Position numbers and translations under genes: made by a program
The notes under the pieces: generated by a model
Databases searched by the model: none
Told to the model about the DNA's origin: nothing
Seen by the model: the letters and a program-made list of their open reading frames with translations, nothing else
From: Chitinophaga pinensis
Lineage (GTDB): Bacteria > Bacteroidota > Bacteroidia > Flavobacteriales_D > Crocinitomicaceae
Assembly: GCA_943327315.2 (NCBI GenBank)
Contig: CALPWQ020000010.1
Span: 1-40,696, forward strand
Length of the DNA stretch: 40,696 bases
Reading direction: 5' to 3'
Shown: in pieces, positions 7,542-16,752 of the stretch
Position numbering within the stretch: the first letter of the stretch is position 1
Layout: the number at the start of each line of letters is the position of its first letter

Positions 7542-10253
7542 ATGGCAGAAGAGAATATCGACGAACCAATAGACAACTCAGGAGAAGAGAACAAGCCCTT
7601 CGAAAGTAAAATTGTCGATGAGCAGATTGTTCCAGTGGGTGGCTTGTACGAAAGCTGGTTCTTGGAATACGCGAGTTATGTGATCCTCGAGCGTGCCGTT
7701 CCTTCTTTGCACGACGGATTAAAACCTGTACAGCGCCGAATCCTTCACTCCATGAAGGAAATGGACGATGGGCGTTACAACAAGGTGGCGAATATCATCG
7801 GGAACACCATGAAGTATCACCCTCACGGGGATGCGTCAATTGGGGATGCGTTGGTGCAACTTGGACAAAAGGATTTGCTTATAGATTGCCAAGGAAACTG
7901 GGGGAATACACTGACTGGCGATGGCGCTGCGGCAGCGCGTTATATCGAGGCACGTTTATCGAAGTTTGCCAGTCATGTGGTGTTTAACCCAAAAACAACG
8001 AACTGGCTATCCAGTTATGACGGACGAAATAAGGAGCCAGAACAATTGCCAGTGAAGTTTCCTTTATTGCTCGCACAGGGTGCGGAAGGAATCGCGGTAG
8101 GAATGGCCTGTAAGTTTTTACCACATAACTTTATTGAGCTTATTGAGCAATCCATCAACCATTTGCGGGGTAAAAAAGTGGAGTTTTTGCCCGATTTTCC
8201 AAACGGAGGAATGGCAGATTTTACCAATTACAACGATGGACTTCGCGGCGGAAAGGTACGCGTAAGGGCAAAAATCAAAAAGGTAGATAACAAAACGCTC
8301 ATCATTCATGAAATTCCCTTCGGTACCACGACAGGTTCTTTGATTGAATCCATCATCAAGGCCAATGACAAAGGAAAGATTAAACTAAAGAAAATTGAGG
8401 ACAACACGGCTGCAGATGCGGAAGTGATGATCCACCTTTCTCCTGGTGTTTCGCCGGATAAAACATTGGATGCCTTGTATGCCTTTACAGATTGCGAAAT
8501 TTCGATTTCTCCGAACTCTTCAATCATCGATAGGGATACGCCTCGCTTCATGGGGGTGAGTGAAATTTTAAAAGTCAATACAGACAATACGGTTCGTTTG
8601 CTGAAGTTGGAGCTTGAAATTCGCTTGGATGAATTGGAACGTCAGTGGCACTTCTCCACCTTGGAGAAAATCTTCATCAATGAAGAAATGTACATTGATT
8701 TCAAGCATTATAGTGACCGTGAAACACTTTACGAATACTTGTACAAACGCTTCGACAAGTTTAAGAAACAGTTGATTCGTGAAATAGTCGACGAAGACCT
8801 TCAGAAGTTGACACAAATTCCTATGATTCGAATCACGCGTTTCGATGGGAGTAAAGCAGATGAGGTCTTGCTGAAGATTGAGGAAGAGATGGCTCAAGTG
8901 AAAGAAAAACTGGCCAACTTAATCGAATATGCGATTGACTACTTCAAAGACTTGAAAAAACGATTTGGTGAAGGAAAAGAGCGGAAAACGGAGATCAAGA
9001 TTTTCGATACAATCAATGCGTCTAAGGTCATCATTGCCAACCGTAAATTGTACGTTGATTACGAAGAAGGATTTATCGGTTATGGCCTAAAGAAAACGGA
9101 AGCGGTGAATGATTGTTCTGAAATCGACGACATCATCATTTTCTTCAATACGGGTAAAATGATGGTCACAAAAGTATCAGACAAGAAATTTGTGGGGAAA
9201 GGCATTGTGCATGCGGATGTCTGGAAAAAAGGAGACAAACGCACCATTTATCACTTGATTTACCAAGATGGTGTTGGTGGTTCAACCATGATGAAACGCT
9301 TCTATGTAAACTCGATTACACGCGACACAGAATACGATTTAACACGTGGCGTCAAGGGCTCGAAAATGCTTTATTTCTCAGTCCATCCGAATGGTGAACG
9401 TGAGGTGGTTACTGTTTTGCTTCGTCCTCGTCCACACTTGAAACGACTGCGTTTTGATGTTGACATGGGGGATCTATTGATCAAAGCGAGGCAGAGTGCA
9501 GGGAATCGTGTAACCAAAGAAATCATTCAGCGCATTACCCAAAAAGAAGTAGGCGGATCAACATTAGCAGCACGAAAGATTTGGTTCGATACCGTTGTTG
9601 GTCGCTTGAATGATGAAGAACGTGGAAAATTCTTGGGTTCGTTCAAGGGCGAAGACAAGATTTTGACCTTATATAAATCGGGAGAATACCGCTTGAGTAA
9701 TTTCGATTTGTCGAATCACTTTGACGAAGACATGATCCATATCGAAAAGTGGAACCCAGACCATGCCATCTCTTCAGTGTATTATGATGCGGAGAAGGAT
9801 TTGCATTTTGTGAAGCGTTTCCTGTGTGAGGTAACCATCGATAAAAAGGTATTGTTTATTAGTGAATCCGCAGGTTCTTACATGGATAGCGTATCGACTG
9901 CGTATCGACCAAATGTGCGCATCGTTTACAATAAATTGCTGAAGGAGACCAAGAACCTACCGGACAATGAAGTGAATATTGCAGACTTCATTGAAATCAA
10001 AGGGATGAAAGCTCAAGGAAACCAATTGACGAAGTTAAAAGTCAAAGAAATTGTCTTGACACACGCGATTGAAGGAACGGAGCCATGGCCTGATGAAATA
10101 CAGGAGGATGAAATCGATCTTGACGCAGTCGATGTTGACGCAGCAGATGTTACCGACGGATCAGACGATAGCGATGATGGAGTTCCAGATGGAACAACAG
10201 TCGAGTGGGATCTAACCAAGAAGGACGACGAGGACCAGATGACTTTGTTTTAG
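7542..10253 (+). CDS. parC: DNA topoisomerase IV subunit A
   Basis: This 903-residue subunit makes the DNA double-strand break and re-ligates it. The catalytic tyrosine is Tyr134 in AARYIEARLS. The helix-turn-helix region reads KYHPHGDASIGDAL (91-104). The residue aligned with E. coli ParC Ser80 is Ala98. A long coiled-coil region (about 440-500) and a diverged beta-propeller-like C-terminal domain follow. The last 50 residues are very acidic and end in QMTLF, which resembles a beta-clamp-binding pentapeptide. It is separated from parE by one base and clearly co-transcribed. Bacteroidota ParC proteins are commonly long like this one. Confidence 0.94.
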   Translation: MAEENIDEPIDNSGEENKPFESKIVDEQIVPVGGLYESWFLEYASYVILERAVPSLHDGLKPVQRRILHSMKEMDDGRYNKVANIIGNTMKYHPHGDASIGDALVQLGQKDLLIDCQGNWGNTLTGDGAAAARYIEARLSKFASHVVFNPKTTNWLSSYDGRNKEPEQLPVKFPLLLAQGAEGIAVGMACKFLPHNFIELIEQSINHLRGKKVEFLPDFPNGGMADFTNYNDGLRGGKVRVRAKIKKVDNKTLIIHEIPFGTTTGSLIESIIKANDKGKIKLKKIEDNTAADAEVMIHLSPGVSPDKTLDALYAFTDCEISISPNSSIIDRDTPRFMGVSEILKVNTDNTVRLLKLELEIRLDELERQWHFSTLEKIFINEEMYIDFKHYSDRETLYEYLYKRFDKFKKQLIREIVDEDLQKLTQIPMIRITRFDGSKADEVLLKIEEEMAQVKEKLANLIEYAIDYFKDLKKRFGEGKERKTEIKIFDTINASKVIIANRKLYVDYEEGFIGYGLKKTEAVNDCSEIDDIIIFFNTGKMMVTKVSDKKFVGKGIVHADVWKKGDKRTIYHLIYQDGVGGSTMMKRFYVNSITRDTEYDLTRGVKGSKMLYFSVHPNGEREVVTVLLRPRPHLKRLRFDVDMGDLLIKARQSAGNRVTKEIIQRITQKEVGGSTLAARKIWFDTVVGRLNDEERGKFLGSFKGEDKILTLYKSGEYRLSNFDLSNHFDEDMIHIEKWNPDHAISSVYYDAEKDLHFVKRFLCEVTIDKKVLFISESAGSYMDSVSTAYRPNVRIVYNKLLKETKNLPDNEVNIADFIEIKGMKAQGNQLTKLKVKEIVLTHAIEGTEPWPDEIQEDEIDLDAVDVDAADVTDGSDDSDDGVPDGTTVEWDLTKKDDEDQMTLF

Positions 10254-10359
10254 AAAGATTTACGTGAATGACATGAATCGACCATTCTGTTGGCATCTGA
10301 ATCTTCTCTCTTTTTTAAGGTGAAAAATTTAACGACTAATTCCGTTTTGTTTTATTTTT
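10254..10359. other. Convergent intergenic gap
   Basis: This is a 106-base AT-rich gap between parC and the minus-strand genes. It contains T-rich tracts on both strands but no clear hairpin. I see no gene or confident terminator. Confidence 0.5.
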
Positions 10360-10689
10360 TTAAATCTCCGATTTTGGTTCGTCATTCTTCATGATGGAAT
10401 CAAGATCAATTACTTTCAAAATTGTGTCGACAATTGGATTGTCTGAACCTTCTGATTTTGTTTCGGCAAATTGCTGGTAAGCATACATGACCAAATTGAA
10501 AACCCGCACCCATCGATCGTTTTTAACGTCTTTGAATGAGCCAGTTAATACTTGGGCTGCAATGGTTAAGGGATGAGTTTGAATAAACAAGCCATGGAAT
10601 TTTTGCTTGATTGATTTTTCCTGTAACTGCATTTTTTCGTCAAGACGAGCAATTTCATATCGGATATCATCGAATTTTTTTATTTCCAT
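10360..10689 (-). CDS. Small hypothetical protein with N-terminal coiled coil
   Basis: This is a 109-residue soluble protein of unknown function. The first 35 residues are a charged amphipathic helix with coiled-coil character (DDIRYEIARLDEKMQLQEKSI, in part). The middle (PLTIAAQVLTGSF, WVRVFNLVMYAYQQF) is hydrophobic but too short and broken for confident membrane segments. It begins five bases after the holin-family gene ends, so the two are probably one transcript. Small proteins of this kind often accompany DUF1469-type membrane proteins in Bacteroidota; that is a general impression, not a match. No catalytic motif is seen. Confidence 0.65.
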   Translation of the reverse strand: MEIKKFDDIRYEIARLDEKMQLQEKSIKQKFHGLFIQTHPLTIAAQVLTGSFKDVKNDRWVRVFNLVMYAYQQFAETKSEGSDNPIVDTILKVIDLDSIMKNDEPKSEI

Positions 10690-10694
10690 CGGGC

Positions 10695-11045
10695 TTATTT
10701 TTTGGATTTAAAAATGATCCTAGTGAGTTTGTTTTGAATGGGTATTTCAATCATGAATTTCTTCAAGAACATCACCAAGACAAGCAGGATTAAGTGAACC
10801 ACGGTGACGATGAAAAAACCGATATGAGCGCCACCATATAGGGTACCAAGCCAAAGTGAGATGCCGCAGACAAAACAAAAGTAAAATACTGTAAATAATA
10901 GGATTACAACAAATGAGCTTGCTGCCGAGGCCCCTATCTCAATTGAATTTGCGATGAAGGAAAGTTTGGTGTGCTCAATGCGTGTATCCACATATGCAAT
11001 GACCTCCTTGCCAATTTCTTCGTATTTGTTTTTTTCTTTTTCCAT
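10695..11045 (-). CDS. Phage holin-family (DUF1469-like) membrane protein
   Basis: This is a 116-residue protein with a charged amphipathic N-terminus (KNKYEEIGKEVIAYVDTRIEHTKL), two transmembrane helices (about 38-62 and 70-95), and a basic C-terminal tail. This layout is that of the putative actinobacterial holin-X / phage holin superfamily III (DUF1469). In non-phage contexts these are chromosomal inner-membrane proteins of uncertain, stress-related role. It starts six bases after the stop of the large NTPase gene, so it appears co-transcribed with it. Nothing else nearby looks phage-derived, so lysis is not implied. Confidence 0.7.
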   Translation of the reverse strand: MEKEKNKYEEIGKEVIAYVDTRIEHTKLSFIANSIEIGASAASSFVVILLFTVFYFCFVCGISLWLGTLYGGAHIGFFIVTVVHLILLVLVMFLKKFMIEIPIQNKLTRIIFKSKK

Positions 11046-11051
11046 TTTTTG

Positions 11052-14000
11052 TTATTCGTTGATGATGAAAGCATGTTTAGTCCAATAATCACTATTTGCC
11101 TTCTGTATTTCTTCTGGTTGATTAGTTGATGGAAACTGCGGAGAAATTGGACCCGGGTGGGCTGTTTCAATGTAATCTAAATCTTTGGATAGGATTGCTG
11201 AAAAGTAATTTGTTTTTGGATAGGCTATGCCAGAAACTAATTTTGCTTCATTGAAATTGCCCCGCTTTCCTGTTCTAATCTCAACGGTATCTGGGAGTTC
11301 GTTGAGGGCAATCACATTGTTTGTTCCTACAACATCATTCAATTCAAGTTGTAAATAGGCTTTCCCATTTTCATAAGCAATCAAGTGTGCTTCGTTTTTT
11401 ACTTTATCCATGATAAAGTCGATTACTTCTTTTGGATTTTTAAAAATCGCCGAATTAAACTTTGAACCGTATGTGCCAGTTAACTTTTTTAAATCAGCAT
11501 CGTTTTCTACAATGTTGTCAGCTTTTAACTTCTGTGAAGAGCCATTCATTTCTAAATCAGATAAGCTAAAGTGAGTGAGAATATGACGCTCGGCATACAG
11601 CCGCTGATTTGTTTTTAGTTTTTCAGTGAGCTTCGTGTGTGTTGTGTGTGGATCACTTTTAAGTAAGCTTGCCATATTGGTAAGTGCAAGCGTTGCTTGA
11701 TAATGTTGTGAATTATACGATTGAGCGAATGACTCTTCGAAGCAATTGAACGCTTCATTTGTTCGTTGGTGATGATTTGACGAACTAAAATTTTGTAGAA
11801 TGAGCCCTTTGAAGGTGGCGGACATGATAATCCCCATGGTATCCTGAACATCATGATTTAGTTCATAGGCATACGTTGAAATAGCTTCAAGGGTCAAATT
11901 CAAATCAGGCGTTTGCATGCGCGCCTCATTATGATCTGTGCTGTAATAATAAAGTGCTCTCGTAATGTAATTTACAGTGTAACTGAGCCCCTTTCGGTCT
12001 ACGAAATAGGTGAGGGGTTTGTAGTTTAAAATAAGAACGATTTTGTTGATTAATTCCAAAGCTTCATCCAAGGATTCCACTTTCTTGGTTTCGATGAAAG
12101 AAATAATTTTCTGAATACTTTCTGCGACGTGCTCATTTTGAGTGTTTTTTACGAAACGATCCAGTTCAATTTTAACGCGGTGTTTTAGGATCGTAATCGA
12201 TTGCAAGAAATAATCCAAACGTCTTTCATCATCGGCCATCAGTTCTCGGTGACCAATCATTTTATCTCCGATAATGCTACCCCCATAATTATTGAGAATT
12301 TGCTGATAGACACCACCAGAGAGATAAACTTCACTGTTTTCGCCGCGCTGAATGGTTTGAATAAGTTCCTCGTACGAACCGCAAAGCTCTTTTAACTTTT
12401 CGAAACTTGCACCGCCTGTTGGTTCGAGCAAAAGCATCAAAAATCGAAGTTTCAAGTCGTAGATGGCGTCATGCTTTTCATTGGCAAGTTTTGTGCGTAT
12501 TGCAGAAATATATTGCCGAGCACTGTCTGGATTATAGGAAGTGCTTTTTGCATAAGCGAGTTTTTCTAAATAGAATAGCTCATTCGATAGTTCAGGGCAA
12601 ACAACAACAATTTCCGCACTGAATTTAAGTATGTCTGCAGCTTGCGCACTATTTATTTCATTTTTTTCGTCCAATGTCCGCAAAAGACCTTTTACTTGGA
12701 GTTCATACATCTCCTTTTTTGGGATGAGGCTGTTTTTTTTCGACATAATCCCTATTGCATTTTCGAAAGATTTCTTTGCGTTTTCGAGAAGACTTATTTG
12801 TGGTTCTAAGAAGAAGTAACCCATCTCTTTTAAAATCATTAGTGATTTTTCAGGATTTATTTCATTCAATAGAAAGGCCCTTTCCGCTAAAGAAATTAAT
12901 GTCTGACGATGATTGATGACATCTTTTTTCAGCGCTTCAAAATGGTCAAAATAGAAATTTACCCATCGTTGGTAATACTCCTTACCGAGTTGTGAAAACA
13001 ATTGATTAACCCCTTGATTATCTTGTTTTTTCAGTACCATGATAAAACGGGTATCATTGAATCGATACCAGTCATTTTTATCTTTCGTGTCATAAACGAT
13101 ATTTAAGTTCTCTGCACTATTGAGGTGGTGGAGAATGTCCAAACGTTTCTTTTCTAGAATATAGCTTATGGCCCCAACCTCAAATTCTCCGTCTTCCAAG
13201 GCCGCATAGGCGCAACAACGCAAAATATCAAGTAATTCCGGACTTAAGGTCTTGATTACAGTTTCGTAGAATTCCAATTCTTCAACAATCTCCGGCATTT
13301 CAAATTCTCTTTTGTTGATGTGGATTGTTTTCTTGCCGATTGAAATTTGCTGCAATTCATGAAGAGTTTTTAAAAGTTCAGTGATTATTCCTGGCGTTTT
13401 ATCTTTTTCAGACCGTTTGAATTTTTCTAAGATGGATTTTTTATCGAAAATCCCTATTTTATATGTACTTAAGTATTTATTTAAAAATTGAGGATCGGAG
13501 TTGATACTGTAAAACGGCGGGTAATTTAGGTCTTCTCTAAGTGAATATATTTTGTCTTCCAATCGAAATGTTTCTTTGTTGGCTGTATTTCTAACATTAA
13601 TTAATCCCTCGATTAAATTCTCGAATTCAAGCTTTATATGAAATCCTTGCGTAGAGGTGAAGAGTACCAAAGGATATTTTTTCAGTACGTTGCTTGATTT
13701 GACATTGTGAACACGCTGAATTTCATTTAAAAAGGACAAAAAGAGTTCCTTATTTTCACCTTCTGTCAAATGGATATTGTCAAAAACAATAAGTGTTTTC
13801 GGATTCGCTTCTATTTTCTTTATTATGATTTCTCGAATCTTACTTAATTCAGCAGGTTTTGATTCGCTTTCATCAACCAAGAAGTCACCCGCTGAAGTAA
13901 TAGAACTAATCAGTTTTCCAAGGATATTGCCTGATTTTCGAGCTTCTTCGGCTTGGTCATTAAACACATTTTTCGGCAACAAGTGTGAAAATGCTTCGGC

Positions 14001-15887
14001 GAATGGGTAATAGTTGATTTTGTTTTTTTCTTCTGTAGATTGACTCAATGAAAAGTCGATGAAGATAAGGTTGTCATACAATTTGTCTTGCGCATATTTT
14101 TCTGCAATTTTCTTTGCTAACCAGGTTTTCCCCATTTTTTTAGCACCGTAAATAACCAACACACCGTCTTTTTTTAGACTATTGAGCATGCTGTCCTCTG
14201 CTAAGTTTTTTATATACCGGTCCTCTTTAAAATCAATTGTTTTTTGAAGTTCGTGACTTGAATGTATCTTAAAATAGTAGTTCAGAATTTGATTGTTGAT
14301 CAGAGACAAGAGGAGAGGAATGCCAACAAAAAGAATGAATGAATTTTGCACATCGGAATACGCTAAATTGCCAAAGGTTGAATAAGGAAAGAGGATGGCG
14401 CAAAGCACTATGATTCCCAATAATGTGTACACCGAAATTTTGTGAAATAAAAATGATTTGGAGGGAAGCTCTTTCATTTTTTTCCAATAATCACTCAAGA
14501 GGTAGGAGATGACTAGCGAATAGATGAACGCGTAAACCCCAAAATAAAGGTTGTCTGAAATTCCAAAACGAAGCAGATTGTAATAGGTGATAGAAACAGA
14601 ATAGATGGTTAAACCAGGAAAAACAACACTGAAAAGTCCGTTTTTGTCGTCAAGCCCAGAATCAAATGAGCTGATGAAGCGATCTAGTTTGCCTACCGTT
14701 AGATGTCCTACTAAAATAGGAATAAGGGTAAAACTCAAGGCAACAGCGAATATCCACACCATTGCTTTGTCCGTTTCTGCAAATTCTCCAGATTCAGGAT
14801 TCCAAAAATACGCTAGGGCCTCGATTGATGCAATGTGAATGGCCATTGCAATGAATCCAACAAGAATAAAACGGTGCCATTTAATTCGTGAATAGGCAAA
14901 TAGCTTGAGTAGGGAAAGGAGTTCTACACCAAGGATCAATAGCAAGAGGTACACCGTAAGTAAAGGGATTTTAATGCCGAGCATGGTATTGTATCCTCTG
15001 GCTACAGTGAATGTTTCTGTATAGCGAGATTTCGTCAACTTATCTGCATGCGGTGAAATTAGGCGAATATTCGCACCGTAATAGTATATGCCATCGAATT
15101 GATCTTGCTTGTTGACATAAATGATGGCCAATTCGCTGCAATTGAAAAAATCGCAAATTTTATTGATGTTTGATGTGTCTTTGAGAAGTTGAGCTACGTT
15201 GTAATTTTTTTTACCTGTAATTTGGGCAATTTCATGTTCTGATATGGTATATTGCTTGGTGCTTAAATTGAGGTATTGTATACCGGCCTCGTGAAGTTGA
15301 GGGTCATTGCTGTTGTGAATTAATATGCTAAAGTAGGGGTATTCACGAATGGACAGGGATGAATTTGGGTCTGGTAAATCCATGAGTTTGGTCAATACGC
15401 GGATGGTTGTCACGCGGTCCATTTCTTCCAGTGCTTGGTCTTCTTCTTGAAGTTCATTCAAACCAGAAAAATCCAAGAAATACGGGTATTTATTATTGAC
15501 AGTTAATGCATTTTGTTCCCTGTTGCGTCTAGCATTGGCTATGATTTTGTCGGCTTTGATGCGCATGACAGCACTGGTGCTATCGGCATTCCTTTTGAGT
15601 AAATGCTTCGCGCGCAGGGCAAGCTTTTCCGATTTTTGAAATTCATAGATGGAATTGCCATATGTCCTGCCAAGCCAATAAAGCGTATTGGCATGATTCA
15701 ACAGTTCAGACGGTGTTTCATTCTCGATATCGGTCAGAACCAATTGTTCATTTACCGATTTTTTCATGTGCATGAACAAAATAAGTATTGTTCCAATTAG
15801 CAAAAAAATGATGCCTAAATGAAGTAGTTTTTTAGGTGTCCGGTATTTTAAATCAGGTTGATCCCCCTCATTGTATGATGTATTCAT
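11052..15887 (-). CDS. Large polytopic membrane NTPase of STAND/AAA_16 type with helical-repeat C-terminus
   Basis: This is a 1611-residue protein. Residues 1-20 are cytoplasmic and TM1 is at 22-41. An extracytoplasmic domain follows at about 42-305, helical at first (TPR-like around 60-100), with Cys245 and Cys250. About seven TM helices lie at 307-540. The NTPase then begins: Walker A GAKKMGKT at 581-588, Walker B TLIVFDNIH at 698-706, and a sensor-like strand VLFTSTQ at 741-747. A winged-helix-like segment (about 880-960) and a long TPR-like helical array follow, ending in a small beta-rich domain. The order NTPase, winged helix, helical repeats is that of STAND switches. The closely spaced holin-family gene follows. 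The ligand and output are unknown. Confidence 0.75.
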   Translation of the reverse strand: MNTSYNEGDQPDLKYRTPKKLLHLGIIFLLIGTILILFMHMKKSVNEQLVLTDIENETPSELLNHANTLYWLGRTYGNSIYEFQKSEKLALRAKHLLKRNADSTSAVMRIKADKIIANARRNREQNALTVNNKYPYFLDFSGLNELQEEDQALEEMDRVTTIRVLTKLMDLPDPNSSLSIREYPYFSILIHNSNDPQLHEAGIQYLNLSTKQYTISEHEIAQITGKKNYNVAQLLKDTSNINKICDFFNCSELAIIYVNKQDQFDGIYYYGANIRLISPHADKLTKSRYTETFTVARGYNTMLGIKIPLLTVYLLLLILGVELLSLLKLFAYSRIKWHRFILVGFIAMAIHIASIEALAYFWNPESGEFAETDKAMVWIFAVALSFTLIPILVGHLTVGKLDRFISSFDSGLDDKNGLFSVVFPGLTIYSVSITYYNLLRFGISDNLYFGVYAFIYSLVISYLLSDYWKKMKELPSKSFLFHKISVYTLLGIIVLCAILFPYSTFGNLAYSDVQNSFILFVGIPLLLSLINNQILNYYFKIHSSHELQKTIDFKEDRYIKNLAEDSMLNSLKKDGVLVIYGAKKMGKTWLAKKIAEKYAQDKLYDNLIFIDFSLSQSTEEKNKINYYPFAEAFSHLLPKNVFNDQAEEARKSGNILGKLISSITSAGDFLVDESESKPAELSKIREIIIKKIEANPKTLIVFDNIHLTEGENKELFLSFLNEIQRVHNVKSSNVLKKYPLVLFTSTQGFHIKLEFENLIEGLINVRNTANKETFRLEDKIYSLREDLNYPPFYSINSDPQFLNKYLSTYKIGIFDKKSILEKFKRSEKDKTPGIITELLKTLHELQQISIGKKTIHINKREFEMPEIVEELEFYETVIKTLSPELLDILRCCAYAALEDGEFEVGAISYILEKKRLDILHHLNSAENLNIVYDTKDKNDWYRFNDTRFIMVLKKQDNQGVNQLFSQLGKEYYQRWVNFYFDHFEALKKDVINHRQTLISLAERAFLLNEINPEKSLMILKEMGYFFLEPQISLLENAKKSFENAIGIMSKKNSLIPKKEMYELQVKGLLRTLDEKNEINSAQAADILKFSAEIVVVCPELSNELFYLEKLAYAKSTSYNPDSARQYISAIRTKLANEKHDAIYDLKLRFLMLLLEPTGGASFEKLKELCGSYEELIQTIQRGENSEVYLSGGVYQQILNNYGGSIIGDKMIGHRELMADDERRLDYFLQSITILKHRVKIELDRFVKNTQNEHVAESIQKIISFIETKKVESLDEALELINKIVLILNYKPLTYFVDRKGLSYTVNYITRALYYYSTDHNEARMQTPDLNLTLEAISTYAYELNHDVQDTMGIIMSATFKGLILQNFSSSNHHQRTNEAFNCFEESFAQSYNSQHYQATLALTNMASLLKSDPHTTHTKLTEKLKTNQRLYAERHILTHFSLSDLEMNGSSQKLKADNIVENDADLKKLTGTYGSKFNSAIFKNPKEVIDFIMDKVKNEAHLIAYENGKAYLQLELNDVVGTNNVIALNELPDTVEIRTGKRGNFNEAKLVSGIAYPKTNYFSAILSKDLDYIETAHPGPISPQFPSTNQPEEIQKANSDYWTKHAFIINE

Positions 15888-16167
15888 TGGTGTTTAAATT
15901 AATCTTGAATGCGCGTTAAAATTGACTATAAATATATTCAATTTAAAAGGAATATACGACCTGTAAATCGGGTAGAAACAATTGCAACGGGATGCTATTG
16001 GTTTGAGGTTAAAATCTATACTTTTAATCGTTTCATTCAAGTGAATCAAGGCAAGGCCTATTTATTCAGTGAACAAAAGAAAAATGGCACGAAGCATTTC
16101 ATTTCGTATTCGACAGGAAAACACTCCAATCTGAAAGTCGCGGGTATTGATTTAGAAAATTAATGGC
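15888..16167. other. Gap between the NTPase gene and the ECF sigma gene
   Basis: This is about 280 bases lying between two minus-strand genes. It must hold the promoter of the NTPase gene if that gene is not read from the sigma gene; the best minus-strand candidate is TATATTTA near 15935-15945, one base off consensus. A single plus-strand reading frame (15909-16163) nearly fills the gap. Confidence 0.4.
15909..16163 (+). CDS. Possible small basic protein (84 residues), uncertain
   Basis: This plus-strand frame fits exactly in the gap between the two minus-strand genes and ends five bases from the ECF sigma stop. The protein is basic and rich in aromatic residues, with alternating hydrophobic stretches (CYWFEVKIYTFNRFIQV) resembling beta strands. 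It has no recognised family, no signal peptide and no clear promoter, and it would be the only plus-strand gene within this minus-strand block. It may be a chance frame or a remnant. Confidence 0.3.
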   Translation: MRVKIDYKYIQFKRNIRPVNRVETIATGCYWFEVKIYTFNRFIQVNQGKAYLFSEQKKNGTKHFISYSTGKHSNLKVAGIDLEN

Positions 16168-16737
16168 TTAATCTTTAGGAAAAAAGTCGTCATATTGGTC
16201 CTTGAATCGATCTACGCCAATTTTAGTGCGCAACTTTTCAATGGCCCGTTTGTAATATTGAGAGCTATTGGTTAAACCTGTGATAGCATCTATTTCTTCT
16301 ACTGACCGATTCTCAAAAAGTTTCAGAATGACAATGGTTTGGTCTCTTTCGTTCAGCAAGGATAGAATTTCTTCCATGTTGAAATGCATCACGCTGCGCG
16401 ACGGGTCTTCGTGATGCAGCCCAGCTCCTTTTTGAAATGCTTTTCGCTCAAGGGCGTCGTCGTCCGGTAAGTCAGTCATGCGACGACTCTTTTTTGACGT
16501 TGTTTTTCGTAAAACTGAGTAACAAAAATTAATGGTCACCGTTGCGATCCAACTTTTCGAATCCCACTTAGCCAAGCTTTCGGCATCTTCATGCTCAATT
16601 TTTTCAAGGATGTGCATAGACAAGTCCTGAAAGACATCGTCCGCGTCCATGCCATTTTTAATGCGCACACGGATTGTCTTACGGATATTTTGCTCATGCC
16701 TCCGAATCAATTCAGTAAAAAGTAATCGTCTATTCAT
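16168..16737 (-). CDS. ECF-type RNA polymerase sigma factor
   Basis: This 189-residue protein has two sigma domains and no sigma-3. Region 2 is seen as GMDADDVFQDLSMHILEKI followed by WIATVTINFCYSVLRKT (about 28-78). Region 4 is LLNERDQTIVILKLFENRSVEEIDAITGL with the helix-turn-helix ending YKRAIEKLRTKI (about 127-172). It lies 15 bases after the 207-residue unknown gene and is probably co-transcribed with it. No classical anti-sigma factor with a TM helix or zinc motif is adjacent. It is plausible that it drives the nearby envelope genes, but no promoter motif pair was confirmed. Confidence 0.85.
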   Translation of the reverse strand: MNRRLLFTELIRRHEQNIRKTIRVRIKNGMDADDVFQDLSMHILEKIEHEDAESLAKWDSKSWIATVTINFCYSVLRKTTSKKSRRMTDLPDDDALERKAFQKGAGLHHEDPSRSVMHFNMEEILSLLNERDQTIVILKLFENRSVEEIDAITGLTNSSQYYKRAIEKLRTKIGVDRFKDQYDDFFPKD

Positions 16738-16752
16738 CCGTAGCTCTGTTAT

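Noticed and set aside
10695-11045. A prophage indicated by the holin-family protein
   Set aside because: No integrase, terminase, capsid, tail or endolysin genes are present. DUF1469-type proteins are common in chromosomes.
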